Program-made: the position numbers and the translations under genes
Source: Lanius collurio
Taxonomy: Eukaryota > Chordata > Aves > Passeriformes > Laniidae
Reading direction: 5' to 3'
Assembly: GCA_020086605.1 (NCBI GenBank)
Contig: JACBWW010000017.1
Span: 1,156,208 to 1,220,207, forward strand
Length of the DNA: 64,000 bases
Notes under the pieces: model-generated
What the model saw: the letters and a program-made list of their open reading frames with translations, nothing else
Database searches by the model: none
What the model was told of the DNA's origin: nothing
Shown here: positions 26,401 to 36,500 of the stretch, piece by piece
Numbering within the stretch: position 1 is the stretch's first letter
Layout of the letters: each line of letters begins with the position of its first letter

Positions 26401-29400
26401 AATAATAAATGAAGCACAGCAGCTGAACTGGTTTTCTTCAGTAAAAGACTTTGCTTTTTTCTTAAATATCAGTTAGAATGAATGCATTTAGTTGCTTGGC
26501 CAAGTGTAACTGAGGTTTTGCCTTATTGCCTCCTCCTGGAGCATCATCACTGCTGCTATGGTCTTGAGCCAGACAGGCACTACACAGGGAGCTGGGTTCT
26601 GTGCCTTCATACAGACCAGTGTGAACACTTCAGGAGTGTCATGAAATTCCCCCTGAAAATCTCTGATCAGTACCAGCAGTTTGCAGATAAAGCTGCTTAA
26701 GGACTGCTCTATTATAAGATGGCCATCGATTCATAAATCGATTTTTTCATCAGTACCTGTTTGTCAGAGGTTTGTGTCCCCTCAAATTATGAGCTCACAG
26801 GCAGTGAATAAAGTAGCCATATCACACTGCAGAAAAGGCTTTCAGTACCAAAAAATGCTTCAATTATGTTCCTGCTTTCAAGACTGCTGAGAGCACTTTG
26901 AGGATCCTTTTTATTCCACAACCCTGGAAATCCTGAGTTAGAACGTGGCAACTGAAAAAGGGTTGGGGTAAGCTGGAACAACCAGAGAAAAAGGCCACTG
27001 AATTTCTGCAAGAAGGTAGAAGTGCATGCAGATAATTCTCAGTGCCTTCACTCTTCCCAGTAGGTGGGTGATAGCGTACAAGGCACAGGAGTGAGAATTC
27101 AGAAAACACTCTGTACTGTTGCTGCCCTTTGCCCAAGGGCCAATATTTAAGGCAAATATTTCAGGGTTGTTTTTTCCTCAAAAAGAGAGATTGCTGATGA
27201 ATTAGATGTGTCTTGGATGTGGTCCCTGCAGAAAAGGGACACACATTTATCCAGAGTGACAATGTCTGGTTTGCTCACAGTTCCCAGCCTCTTCCTAACC
27301 AATGCTCTGCCAAGTGACCATCATGGAGTTTTCATTCACAGTCCTTGTCCTGACTGTCCTTGACTTTGTTCACATAACTTCTCTTTCATCTTCTCTTAGA
27401 GCTTCTCTTTGTGACACACCCCTTGACAAAATAATAGCCAGCTAACTCTTTTTTTTTTTTTAATTTATAACTTGTATATCCTTTTCTGTGGACAGGGGCA
27501 TGAGCCTCTTTTCTTGTTTCGGTTACAATGGCCCATTAAGGATTTAACTACATCAGTTCCTATTGCACACAGAAGGTGCTGGGCATGTCCAGTTGATAGA
27601 TTGCAAAAACAGCCTCTGAGAATATCTCATTTTGTAACACTGACACCATTGAAGGACTCAGGGGTTTGTTGACTGACATATCCTGCTGGGCAGCTTCTGT
27701 CATTGCGGATCAGATCTAAAAGATCATTTAAAATTATTCTTGTCCCTTAAGAAATTTTAGCACAAAATCAACAACCTCTGACTCGACTTCCTGTGTCTTA
27801 GTATGTAACAAGTGAAAGAGTGGCACAGTCTGGTTTTATTGTGATGTAAACCCACACTGGGCATTTTGAAAGTGTTTCTAATACCACAAAATATATTGAA
27901 AAATAAGGTATGTGTTTTAATTAAAGCACATGGTTGACTCATTTAAATGTCAAAGTCTCAAAGGAGGAACAGAATAGAGCTTCCTGGAATTTGCTTAGAA
28001 GTTTGCTTATACACAAAGTTACACAAGATATTTGGAGAAGAAAATAATTAGGAGCTTCTTTCCCTGGAGGTGTTTTGACAACTTCCTTGTTTTTCCTGTA
28101 GCATTTGGTGACACAGAAGCAGCAGGAAGGGCCATTCCCAGTTCAGTGCATTGACTGCTTTGCATCTATTGGGTGTGACTTGATTATTGTAACTCAGTTA
28201 TTTCTTAAGGAAAGGGCAGTCTTCCTGGTGCCTAGTTTTTTGGTTTGAGTTTTTTTATTCATCAGGGCTAGAAAGTTGATGTATGCATAAGAGATGCACG
28301 CTGGCTAATGTATCTTATCTCAACTAGTAAGACTATAAAGAGCAATATTTCCTTTTGCTTCCAGTGGTCACCAGTGAGTTAGAACCATGACATATGAAAT
28401 GAGTTTTAAATTGAATTGAAGCCTCTTGGGAGTGTCACTGATTTTAGGACTTCAGAGAAGCTTCATAAAAGTTTTGGGAATCAGTTTTCTGAATTCAGAC
28501 AAATTAATTTATTCTAACCCATGTTTTAGGGACCTGCTCCTGAATCTTGCTATTTATTGCTTTCTAAAGTAACAAGCTACCAATAGTTTCCAGGCACGGT
28601 TTCAAATGCTAACTTACATTTCAATGAAACCTACCCATTTTTTTTTGTTAAAATATATATAATACTAATTTAGATGTTTGTACAGCAATCAATAAAAAAT
28701 CCAGGACCTCTCTGGAGATGGTCACCTGTGCAGACTGATACTTATATTCAGCATCAATCAATTTACTAAAATGTCTGTAAAAACATAATTACAAATGGAA
28801 ATTCATTTCACAGCAGTACTAAGTCAAAAGGGGCCTTCTCAGCCTTGCTTTGGCTGCTCATTAGTTTTCCAGATCAATAAGCACATAAGAATTCAATCAA
28901 ATAGTACTTTTGGCAGAATCTGAAAATAATTTTTTTTTTAAGAGTAAGTACTTTTCTTCTAAAATCCATTCTGTCAAGCATCAACGTAGAGACATTTTCA
29001 TAGCTAGTTTTTGGGCAAAGTAAGAAATGGTTCCACAGTATGTGGATTTTCAGAGCAGTCTTAGTAGGCTAAAACAGTGCACTTCTGTCTCAATCAAGCA
29101 TTGACCTTATGGTAAGAAGCTCTTTTTGAAGATGGCTTATGTACATAATATATTCTGTCTTTCAGATGCTTATGGTCAAGACAGTTCTGGGAACTTATCC
29201 CCTGATTTTATGGGGCAAAGGCGAGTAAAGTACAGGGCTTGATGTATGGCTTACGTGTGTAGAATATTATTATTTATTCTGTGGAATAAGTTAGAGGAAG
29301 AAGTGTCTTAAACACCTGCAAGTAGGAATGAGATTGATCTTTGTGGGTCAGCTGTGCTGACCTCCTGTGAGATGCAAGAGTCTTTGGAGACACTGGAGAT

Positions 29401-30633
29401 GTGAGAAGGATTGAGGGAAGCTGTAAACTACTGTGGATGGAAGAATACACCAGACTTTGATACCCTCCCAACCTCCGTATTTGGAAGGATAAATGCATTA
29501 TCCTTAGCCAGAAAGGGTCCCAGGCAGCAGAAGCCAAAATTTACCTGCTTTGGCTCCAGGACATAATCAAAACTTTGGGGTCTTACAAAGTTCTTTTAGC
29601 AAAGAGGAGATACTGGAGATAATGGTGCTCCCTTGGCTGTCTCAACCAGTGTTAAAACTCCTGTCCCCTTAGACCCAACAGAAATAAAACAACCCAAATG
29701 AAACAGATGGAGAGACAGCCTTACTTCTGTGGAAACCAATTGGTCCAGAAGAATTGTAGCTATTTTGTGCTGAGCTCTGCCCTGCCTGGACAGCAGCCAG
29801 CCCATCCCCAGAGGTGCACAGCCGTGTTTGCCACGCAGGTGCAGGGAGGATGCCCCCTCCCCGGGCACCCCTGCCCGCCTGCAATGTGCCATGTGCCTTC
29901 CCAGGGCTGCACAGCCCTTCACTAGCAGGGGTTATCCCACAGATCTTTCAGCTCAGCCTATGCTCCTGCTGTTCTTCTTGGTGCCTCCTCTCTTAACCTC
30001 CTTGGTTTTCTGGGCTGCTTTTCAAAAAGCCCCAGAGAAGACACCTCCACACACACATAACTCCATGAACACAGCAGAGCTATGGCACTTCCCTGGCTTC
30101 AGAGGGAACCACATGCTGTGTTGTTCCCTCTTACACAACAGACTAGTTTCTGTAAAGTTCAGCCTAATGCTTAAAATTGCAACAGCGTTAAAGAGAGAGT
30201 TCATGGGGCTGTTCTGCCCTTGCCTGCAGCATGTTCTCTCTTACTGCTCACACTTTGTGCTGAGCACACTGAGCAAGCCCAAGGAGCTCCAACAAAGGTA
30301 ACCAAGGTGCAAGAAAAATGATAAAAAATGAAATGGGTAAAAAAATCCCACCACTAATATTATTTTTTCTTTTGTTCTAGTGCGGTGTTTACCTGGACAA
30401 ATTTATTGGTCGTTGTAGTTGAGCTGGATGGATCTGAGCAAGAAGCTTTGGACCTTGTTCCTTTGGTCACCAACGTGGTCCTGGAGGAACACTATCTGAT
30501 TGTAGGGGTGGTGGTGGTTGTGGACATTGGTGTAATTCCTATCAACTCCCGTGGAGAGAAACAACGTATGCACCTACGAGATGGATTTTTGGCAGACCAG
30601 CTAGATCCCATCTATGTGGCCTACAACATGTAG
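5410..30633 (+). CDS. DIP2C: DIP2C, 3' part: six exons, C-terminal 248 residues
   Basis: Join 5410-5471, 21680-21737, 22711-22785, 23712-23886, 25635-25758, 30381-30633. Total 747 nt, which is 248 residues plus TAG; every intron starts GT and ends AG. The product matches my memory of the disco-interacting protein 2 family, closest to DIP2C (for example DESLQSDHFNSRLSFGD and GALDEAMELRGMRYHPID) rather than DIP2A or DIP2B. DIP2 proteins have an N-terminal DMAP1-binding domain and two adenylate-forming domains related to fatty acyl-AMP ligases; they are linked to lipid and acetyl-CoA metabolism and to nervous-system development. The window holds the end of the second adenylate-forming domain: RTGYLG at window residues 106-111 (motif-7/8 area), GALDEAMELRG at 133-143 (hinge/A8-like), and NSRGEKQRMHLR, whose lysine 225 sits where the A10 lysine of the superfamily lies. 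Human DIP2C is about 1,556 residues, so roughly 1,308 lie upstream of the window. Gene identity is very secure; the exact enzymatic activity is not. Confidence 0.97.
9286..9304. repeat. Poly(A) run, 19 bases
   Basis: A perfect A19 followed by gaaaac. The sequence to its left shows no open frame or gene-like segment, so I do not read it as a processed pseudogene tail. It is a simple homopolymer. Confidence 0.8.
17021..17094 (+). mobile_element. Probable old CR1 LINE 3' end
   Basis: The stretch ggcaggga…cttggatgacctc…cttctttccatc…attagaatcacagaatc follows the order of the CR1 3' end as I remember it: a G-rich stretch, TTGGAnnnGATGACCTC, a CCTTCCAACCC-like block, then an ATTCTATGATTC-like 8-mer repeat. 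It is diverged, and the body upstream is not recognisable to me. CR1 is the dominant LINE of birds and is also common in other sauropsids. Confidence 0.5.
21680..21737 (+). CDS. DIP2C: DIP2C exon (residues 21-40)
   Basis: Acceptor attttacag ends at 21679 and donor gtaagt follows 21737. The 58 nt complete the split Arg codon and encode VRLVERGSPHSLPLMESGK, ending in phase 0. The 16.2-kb intron before it is the longest complete intron in the window. Confidence 0.97.
21738..22710 (+). other. DIP2C: DIP2C intron, 973 bp
   Basis: Short intron between two secure exons; a GC-richer patch lies around 21990-22330. No exon or repeat recognised. Confidence 0.85.
22711..22785 (+). CDS. DIP2C: DIP2C exon (residues 41-65)
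   Basis: Acceptor tttcaatag ends at 22710 and donor gtgagt follows 22785. It has 75 nt, phase 0 at both ends, and encodes ILPGVRIIIANPETKGPLGD followed by SHLGE. The VRIIIANPET wording is the DIP2C form; DIP2A and DIP2B differ here. As a symmetric exon it could be skipped without a frameshift, but it lies in the core fold, so skipping would probably damage the domain. Confidence 0.97.
22786..23711 (+). other. DIP2C: DIP2C intron, 926 bp
   Basis: AT-rich intron between two secure exons; nothing further seen. Confidence 0.85.
23712..23886 (+). CDS. DIP2C: DIP2C exon (residues 66-123)
   Basis: Acceptor ttaacttag ends at 23711 and donor gtaaga follows 23886. The exon has 175 nt and ends one base into a Glu codon. 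It encodes IWVHSTHNASGYFTIYGDES and then LSFGDTQTIWARTGYLGF and RRTELTDANG. RTGYLG replaces the RTGDLG/YRTGD motif of typical adenylate-forming enzymes: the catalytic-loop Asp is Tyr, as is normal for the DIP2 family as I remember it. Confidence 0.97.
23887..25634 (+). other. DIP2C: DIP2C intron, 1.75 kb
   Basis: Intron between two secure exons. The middle (about 24070-24620) is less AT-rich than its flanks, but I recognise no exon or element. Confidence 0.85.
25635..25758 (+). CDS. DIP2C: DIP2C exon (residues 124-164 plus part of 165)
   Basis: Acceptor ccccaccag ends at 25634 and donor gtaagg follows 25758. The 124 nt complete a split Glu codon and leave TG of a Cys codon. It encodes ERHDALYVVGALDEAMELRG then MRYHPIDIETSVIRAHKSITE. 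The GALDE...RGMRYHPIDIE segment corresponds to the hinge and first strand of the mobile C-terminal subdomain in adenylate-forming enzymes. Confidence 0.97.
25759..30380 (+). other. DIP2C: DIP2C last intron, 4.6 kb
   Basis: Intron before the last coding exon, with T runs at 25975-25990 and 27450-27460. A GC-rich block at about 29770-29930 stands out in an otherwise AT-rich intron; the open frames on both strands there (up to 157 codons from 29828) look like by-products of GC content and resemble no protein that I know. Confidence 0.8.
30381..30633 (+). CDS. DIP2C: DIP2C last coding exon with stop (residues 165-248)
   Basis: Acceptor tttgttctag ends at 30380. The exon completes the Cys codon, runs 83 more residues and stops at TAG 30631-30633. 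It opens CAVFTWTNLLVVVVELDGSE and ends DQLDPIYVAYNM, the DIP2 C-terminus. Lys 225 in RGEKQRMHLR is the candidate A10-like lysine. A long valine run (IVGVVVVVDIGVIPI) forms a buried strand pair. The transcript continues into the 3'UTR without a further intron that I can see. Confidence 0.97.
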
Positions 30634-30780
30634 TCTTGTACCTTAAAGCTTCCATGGACTTTACTATAGATGTATAAAATTTTTTTGTGTCCACTAAAAA
30701 GTGTGCAGATAAGATGCTGACACTCATCAGAATGGAACTGTTTCTACTACAACTTTTCAAAGCAGTCACGATTGGCAGGA

Positions 30781-30786
30781 AATAAA
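30781..30786 (+). terminator. DIP2C: Possible proximal DIP2C poly(A) signal
   Basis: AATAAA 147 bases after the stop codon. The sequence after it (tgtgaaatgttttcttttatc) is GU/U-rich, so use as an alternative short 3' end is plausible. Further hexamers lie at 31751, 32683, 32875 and 33042. Confidence 0.4.
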
Positions 30787-31558
30787 ATGTGAAATGTTTT
30801 CTTTTATCACTAAATTTTAGAAAAGAAGGACTATGGGGTAAGGCCCTTCAGTGTGTTGGAAAAGCCCATTTTAAACTTTTTTTTTGCTTATTGGACAATA
30901 CTGCTTTTTGAGTAAATGTGGCTTTGTATTTTACATTAAGTAAGCTGAAGTAGATTTTTTTTTATTCTGCCCTCCAAATGGATTCTTTTAAAACAATTTG
31001 CATACTAATACAAATAATTGTTTCCTTCATTTGTTTTAATATATCATAAAAAGCTGATGAATACAGATCCATTACTAACTTAAGCCATTTTAGATCCCAC
31101 ATCTTAGGAAACTATGTAGTGGTACGAGGAGAAAACCCAAAGTAGCACCTTTCAATTAGAGATCTTGCAGCTTTCTATCAGAGATGCTGAAAGCCTAAAG
31201 GCCAAAGAGCCTTTGCTGTTAGCGTTAGAATGGAAGAAATTTATAAATAAGGTGTATTTCGGCAATGAGCTTGCAAATATCTTTGTACTAAACTAAAAAG
31301 ATAAAATAAGTTAACTACTACTTCTGTAATTATGTACAAAACGTTTAATTTATTTTGATCTCTTTAGAAGTATAAAAGAGAAGAAACATTCAAGAATATT
31401 AAACTCTTGAAATGTTTGCTAATATAAAAACAAAGTGTTGTATTATCTTGAGTGGATAGTATCACATCAAATATATATATATGAAATATAAATTCACTAA
31501 TGACAAAAGATTTTAAAGTTTAAAATGCAGTACTTGTCACTTGCATGGTGTCTCCCAC

Positions 31559-31566
31559 TGTAGATA
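31559..31566 (+). promoter_or_regulatory. Pumilio-type site TGTAGATA in DIP2C 3'UTR
   Basis: Matches the PUM consensus UGUANAUA. A second copy is at 33077-33084. Two matches in about 2.9 kb of AT-rich sequence is only modestly above chance. Confidence 0.35.
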
Positions 31567-33076
31567 ATCAAATGTTACTCACGAATTTTTTGGAAAAAGA
31601 AAAAAAGCAATCCTGGATTGCTAAGTATCCCTGTCAAAAAGAATCCTCTAGATACCAGCAAGTGGAATTATTGCTGCCTTTAAGGCAGTGAATGAATTTA
31701 AGACTAAAAATGCACTACAATAATTTTCTTTTCTTTGCCATGGAGGCAACAATAAATATTCGTGCTGGCATGTGCATACACTTGTTAGACTTAGAAAAGG
31801 CAGGTTGAGGAATAGCACTGTTGTCTAGCTGCAGAACTTTGTTGCACAATTTTTTTTCATTGTTTTAGTTGGTGTTTTTACAGCTATAAGGAAAAGTTTT
31901 GGGGTTTTTTGCACAGAGTCATCAATTTGCCTCTCAGCTAGGACATGTAGCTCGGTGGCCAACGCATCCAGTTTACATTTACAGGAAACGATTGTTTCGA
32001 TGGTCTAATTTATTCCTTAAGGGAGAGGAGCGTGTACAGTCACTACCACCCTTTGGCACGGATCGTGCATCTGCTAACTAGTCCCTAAATGCATTGAAAC
32101 ACCAGAGGAACCCATCTGCCTGGTTAAGGAATGGAGGAGTCCCGTGGTCTCCAGCCTGAGGCCATCACGGGAGAAGAGTAGGAAAACATGCATCACAGCT
32201 GCCTTCATTTTACTACCTTTGGAGAAAAGAGGGGTTTGATTCCCCAGTTATGTTGTCTTCCCTGCCCCCCCCGCCCCCTTTTTTAAAACCTTACCCTTCC
32301 TTCATGTGGTTGTAATTGAATTGACCTGTTTGTGATCAAGAGTGGGATTTACCAGCTGCAGTCCAAGAATGCTTTTCTTATTTGTCCCAAATGACGTTCA
32401 TGTGCTGGCTCTCATTACCGGATATGCATGACTAAGATTGTTGCAGGGCAAATGTTATCATGTTTATATCACGTATAAGGGAGTCTCAATGCTGGGTGTT
32501 AAAAATCTTTTTAAGAGGTAGGGACGTTTTAGTCTGCATGTACAGTACAGAGCATCTTGCCATGTCAGACGCATTTTCTTTCAGACCATCTTTTCCGCCC
32601 TCACTGTCCTGTGAATAGCCCTATTCATGCTCTGCAGACCAATCCCATAGTTTGTCAAATTCATTTTCTGCTTCCTAAAAAGAATAAAATCTGTTCTTAA
32701 TGGCAAGTTGTTGTAAGGTTTCAGACAAGATGTTGATTGATTACAAACATAATTGCAGTGTGTGAACTAACTTGTGAAGTCCTGCTATCGCTGATCTCAG
32801 TACTGCAAAACAAATCTCGCTGTCGTTCAAAGCATCACTTTAACCTTCACGAAGTCAACTTTGCATTTGTAGAGAATAAAAGAGCTGCAATGCAGTTGTG
32901 AAACGCAGTTAATAACAGCTCTCTTCTGCAACCTGTCATCTGTGGTTGTTAAATCCTGAGTTAAGAGACATGATAAACTGAGTTTCTGGTTTTGTTGTGC
33001 AAGCAAAAGGAAGGAAACATTTAAGCACCATCAGACTGAGCAATAAAGAAGGATTGTTCTGTATTAGAAACTGTAC

Positions 33077-33084
33077 TGTAGATA
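33077..33084 (+). promoter_or_regulatory. Second Pumilio-type site TGTAGATA in DIP2C 3'UTR
   Basis: Identical octamer to the one at 31559, 35 bases after an AATAAA. If that hexamer is used for cleavage, the short mRNA form would lack this site. Confidence 0.35.
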
Positions 33085-33494
33085 AACCATTCATGAGAAT
33101 GTATAAAATGTTTGTCTTGTGACCTTGTGCTTTTGGAGTCAGACAAAACCATGTAATCAACTCGATGCACATGCACAAAAAGAGAGGGTACACAATGAAC
33201 ATTTAAACACAAAACTAATCAAACAGGAGCAGATTCCTCATGGTGCTTGTTTATTATATATATTTAATCCTGCTTGACACTTTACCCAAGGGAAGACTGT
33301 CCCTTTTATCAGTTGAATGTTAGCAGCGTTATTTCATAGAGTGTGGTGACTGGTTAGAGAAATTCATGTAACTCAGCCAATCACAGATTCAAACAAAAAT
33401 TTTTATGTGCAAAGGACAGCAACCTTCTTGTATGTTAAACCACCAGTACGCTTTGTACATCTGTGATAACGCCTGTTTTATATTCAAATGAACA

Positions 33495-33500
33495 AATAAA
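33495..33500 (+). terminator. DIP2C: DIP2C distal poly(A) signal (AATAAA)
   Basis: Canonical hexamer followed within about 10-25 bases by a U/GU-rich stretch (ttttatttttgttgctctg), as expected of a functional cleavage site. It is the last canonical hexamer before the intergenic region, hence my choice of gene end. Confidence 0.75.
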
Positions 33501-36500
33501 AGCTTTTATTTTTGTTGCTCTGAAAATATCAGTTTCTTAATTAGTCATCTAAAATGGAGCTTCCGGGAGCTGCGGATGCTCAGTGGAGGAACATGGAGAG
33601 CTATACTGTAATTTTATTTTGTTTACCTCTCTTGTTGCATAATTTATTAGTACAAATCATTATACTTTTAACAATGTTTAAATACTGGTGTGGGCATTTA
33701 TTGCTGAAAGACTTTCATATGGCAACAAATGTTTTTTGTGAAATGTTTTTTTAATTCTTTTTAATATATTCAAATATACTGTTCACATTTTTGCTGAAAG
33801 TGTAAAGATTATTGTAAGCTTGGTAACATTTTGTGAGAAGCAATAACAAGCATTAGTACTGTAAAACTCCTCAAATTTGTCACTTATCACTTTTGTTGCA
33901 AGGTCTTGCTACTGACATGCTGCTCATCAGTCACGTAGGAAGTTGCTGGTCCAGGTGTTACAGCTCTGATGGAGCTTTCTGCCAGTGGAAGTCTGTGGGT
34001 TGCTGCTCAGTCACACACAGGTGGGGCCAGAACCTCCCTATCGATTCAGTGACCTTGGGTGGCCAGATGATCCCCCCTGTAAATGTGACCTGCCTGTTTC
34101 TATTGGCTTTTTCCAAAAAGTCCTTGATTTCAGATCTGGCTCCCTGCTGCTGAGTAGCAGCGTATCCAGAGAAGAGGTTTGGCCCCAAGTCTCATTTTCC
34201 AAATGTGATTTCAAGGGGTGAAATTGTGAGTCCTCATGTCTTTGGAGGCCTGTCTGAGAAATTCAGGGTATAAAATCTCATCTCTTGGATTTCAGGTTGC
34301 TCATCACAAGAGGTAGGTGTAGTCTTGTGGAACCACAATTTCCCTGAGCAGAGAGAGAGATATCCAAAAACTGTGGGAATGACAAAGCAAGTTAGAGATG
34401 GCAGAAAGAAGAGGATGGCAGAACAGCAAGTAATTCCTGATTCAATTTTACAAATTGTTTCATTAAAGAAAAAATGGGTTTGATTTTTATGTTAATGGGA
34501 TTAGGGTTTTTAAAAGGTCAAAATATTTCATATCCAAAATTTAAAAGTATTTTTAGCAAAAGGTGGCTATAACACTGCAAAGCCTGTGGGAAATCTCAAC
34601 AAAAAAAAAAACCTGTAGGATTAGAAGAATCATGCACAATAGGAACAGCACAATTTATTATCATGATACTAAGAATACAAGAATTGGGGAAAAAAAGTTT
34701 GATAAAAGACCATACAGCTTTCCTTTTCTGGTTTTCAACACAAAGATTTGCTTTATGCACTGTTATTATCAAGGGAGGGAGGAGTTTGCACAGAGATCAA
34801 CAACAAATTCTCACCAGCTGCCTTGTGAGCAAAGCTGAGTTTGGGGGAGCTTTGAGCTTTCTCCAGCACAGCTTCTCACAGTCACCTGCTGGGCCACAGA
34901 GCCCTCTGCACCCCTGGAGAGGCAAATCCAGCTGTGGCTCTTGCCTGGGTACACTCCTGGTTTGAGGGGGCTGGGCTGGGCTCTGGCTGGATGGGCAATG
35001 GGGGAGAGGTACAGCCTACAAGAGTCATCCCCAGGAGGATGGACCCCACTGTGCCCAGGGTAAGAGCCAACCCTGATACTGAATTTTTTTGTTGCTTTGT
35101 TTTATTGGAAGAAATTTTTGCTTTAAAACTGAGATTTGAAAAGGAAAAAGAGAAAAAGTAATCAGAGTCTACATGGTGAAAGTAGAAGTTAATTATTTTG
35201 TTTGGGGATAAAATATAAAATAATGTTAATTGTTAATTTTTTTTAAACATAAACGTATGGGGTTTTTTTACATCTGAAGTGCTCCATTGGCAGCCCACAT
35301 TCCCAAAAGTTCTCACTCACCTTACCATGATTTAGGGTTCTCCTTTTCATGGTTTTCCTTGTCTCTTTGGAGGGGTATCACCTTAAAGCTGGTGCAAAAA
35401 CTGCTTTGCCTCATTTGTGCTGCAGCTGGCTGAGGTCAGCATCTCTGAAGCAGCAGCTCCCCCTTTCTTACACAACAGACGAGGACCAGGCCATCTCTGC
35501 ACCTTCTGGTATCATCCTGACACCAGGAACTGCGAGGCATTTCAGGTTCCCTCAGGTTCACTAAGCAGGTTGTGCTGCATCATGCCAGTCAAAGTCAGTG
35601 CTCTTTACTTTTTTTCTGGTCTGCACAAACAAGATTTCTTTAAAACCAAAGCACTGTTGTATATTCTCTATGATCCACATGAGGCGGGGGTGGGAAGTCT
35701 TTTTCCTAGCCCACAACACATCGATTATTAATTTTTTTTAATGATTGCAAAATATTCTTCAGCAATGGCCAGTTAATGGGCAGATCCTAAAGGCACAAGG
35801 CTGATCTTGTTTTAATTTTGTGCTTTGGTAGATTGATGCTCATAGGCGTGTGGAGAGTAGCAGATGGAGGAGACAAAGCTGATGGAATCTTCAGAGGGAG
35901 TGGCTTCCAAGTGTGACTGGCAGCACATGGGAAAGGTTTGGAGATGCCACAAGAGGCACCAAGATAAGAGCTGTACTGAGCTATCAGGATAAACAAACCA
36001 GTGGAGGAAGCCATAAATGAAGGGCAGTTTTAGGAAAAGCATTTGGTGTAGAAGGGGAGGCCAGGAAAGAGAAGATTGTGCATATAGAAGTAAAGATCAA
36101 GGAGTTGAGACTATCTAACCCTGCAGCATCAGGCATCAATTTTAGGGGCCTAAATTTTAATTTTCTCACCTAGGGGAGTGCATTTCAATCAGGAAACTCT
36201 GATGCTGGGGACACACCTCGCTGCTCTTAGCCCTGGATTCTGACTGGAGGCTCGGGTGAACTACCCCTGCTGGACTGAGCCAAGGGCACTGCTGTAAGAC
36301 TCAAGAGAGGAGGTGTATAGAGGTAGGAGGACAGACATGTGCAAGGCAAGGACAGAGTTTATCCCAACCCCAATGGTTTGGGAAAGTAAAAAAGAACGAG
36401 GTCTGTATCAGGCAAGTGGCAGCACTGAAGAACAGAAACCCTGGGAGAAGACAAGAGTAGGAAAAGCAGCTGCAGGCAAGAAGAAAATAATGTTTCCATG

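Larger units (their letters stand above)
30634..33520 (+). other. DIP2C: DIP2C 3'UTR, about 2.9 kb
   Basis: Untranslated tail of the DIP2C mRNA from the base after TAG to the likely cleavage site some 15-20 bases past the AATAAA at 33495. Length is in the range that I recall for DIP2C. It carries six AATAAA hexamers, so shorter 3' ends are possible. Also present are two TGTAGATA Pumilio-type sites (31559, 33077), a TA repeat at 31471-31482, a C-rich patch at 32265-32278 and a miR-19-type seed match at 31908-31915. The end point is inferred. Confidence 0.8.

Noticed and set aside
29828..30301. 157-codon plus-strand open frame, the longest in the window
   Set aside because: It starts in a GC-rich block of a DIP2C intron, has low-complexity Pro/Cys content, no resemblance to a known protein and no splice support. 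An open frame of this length is expected by chance in 64 kb.
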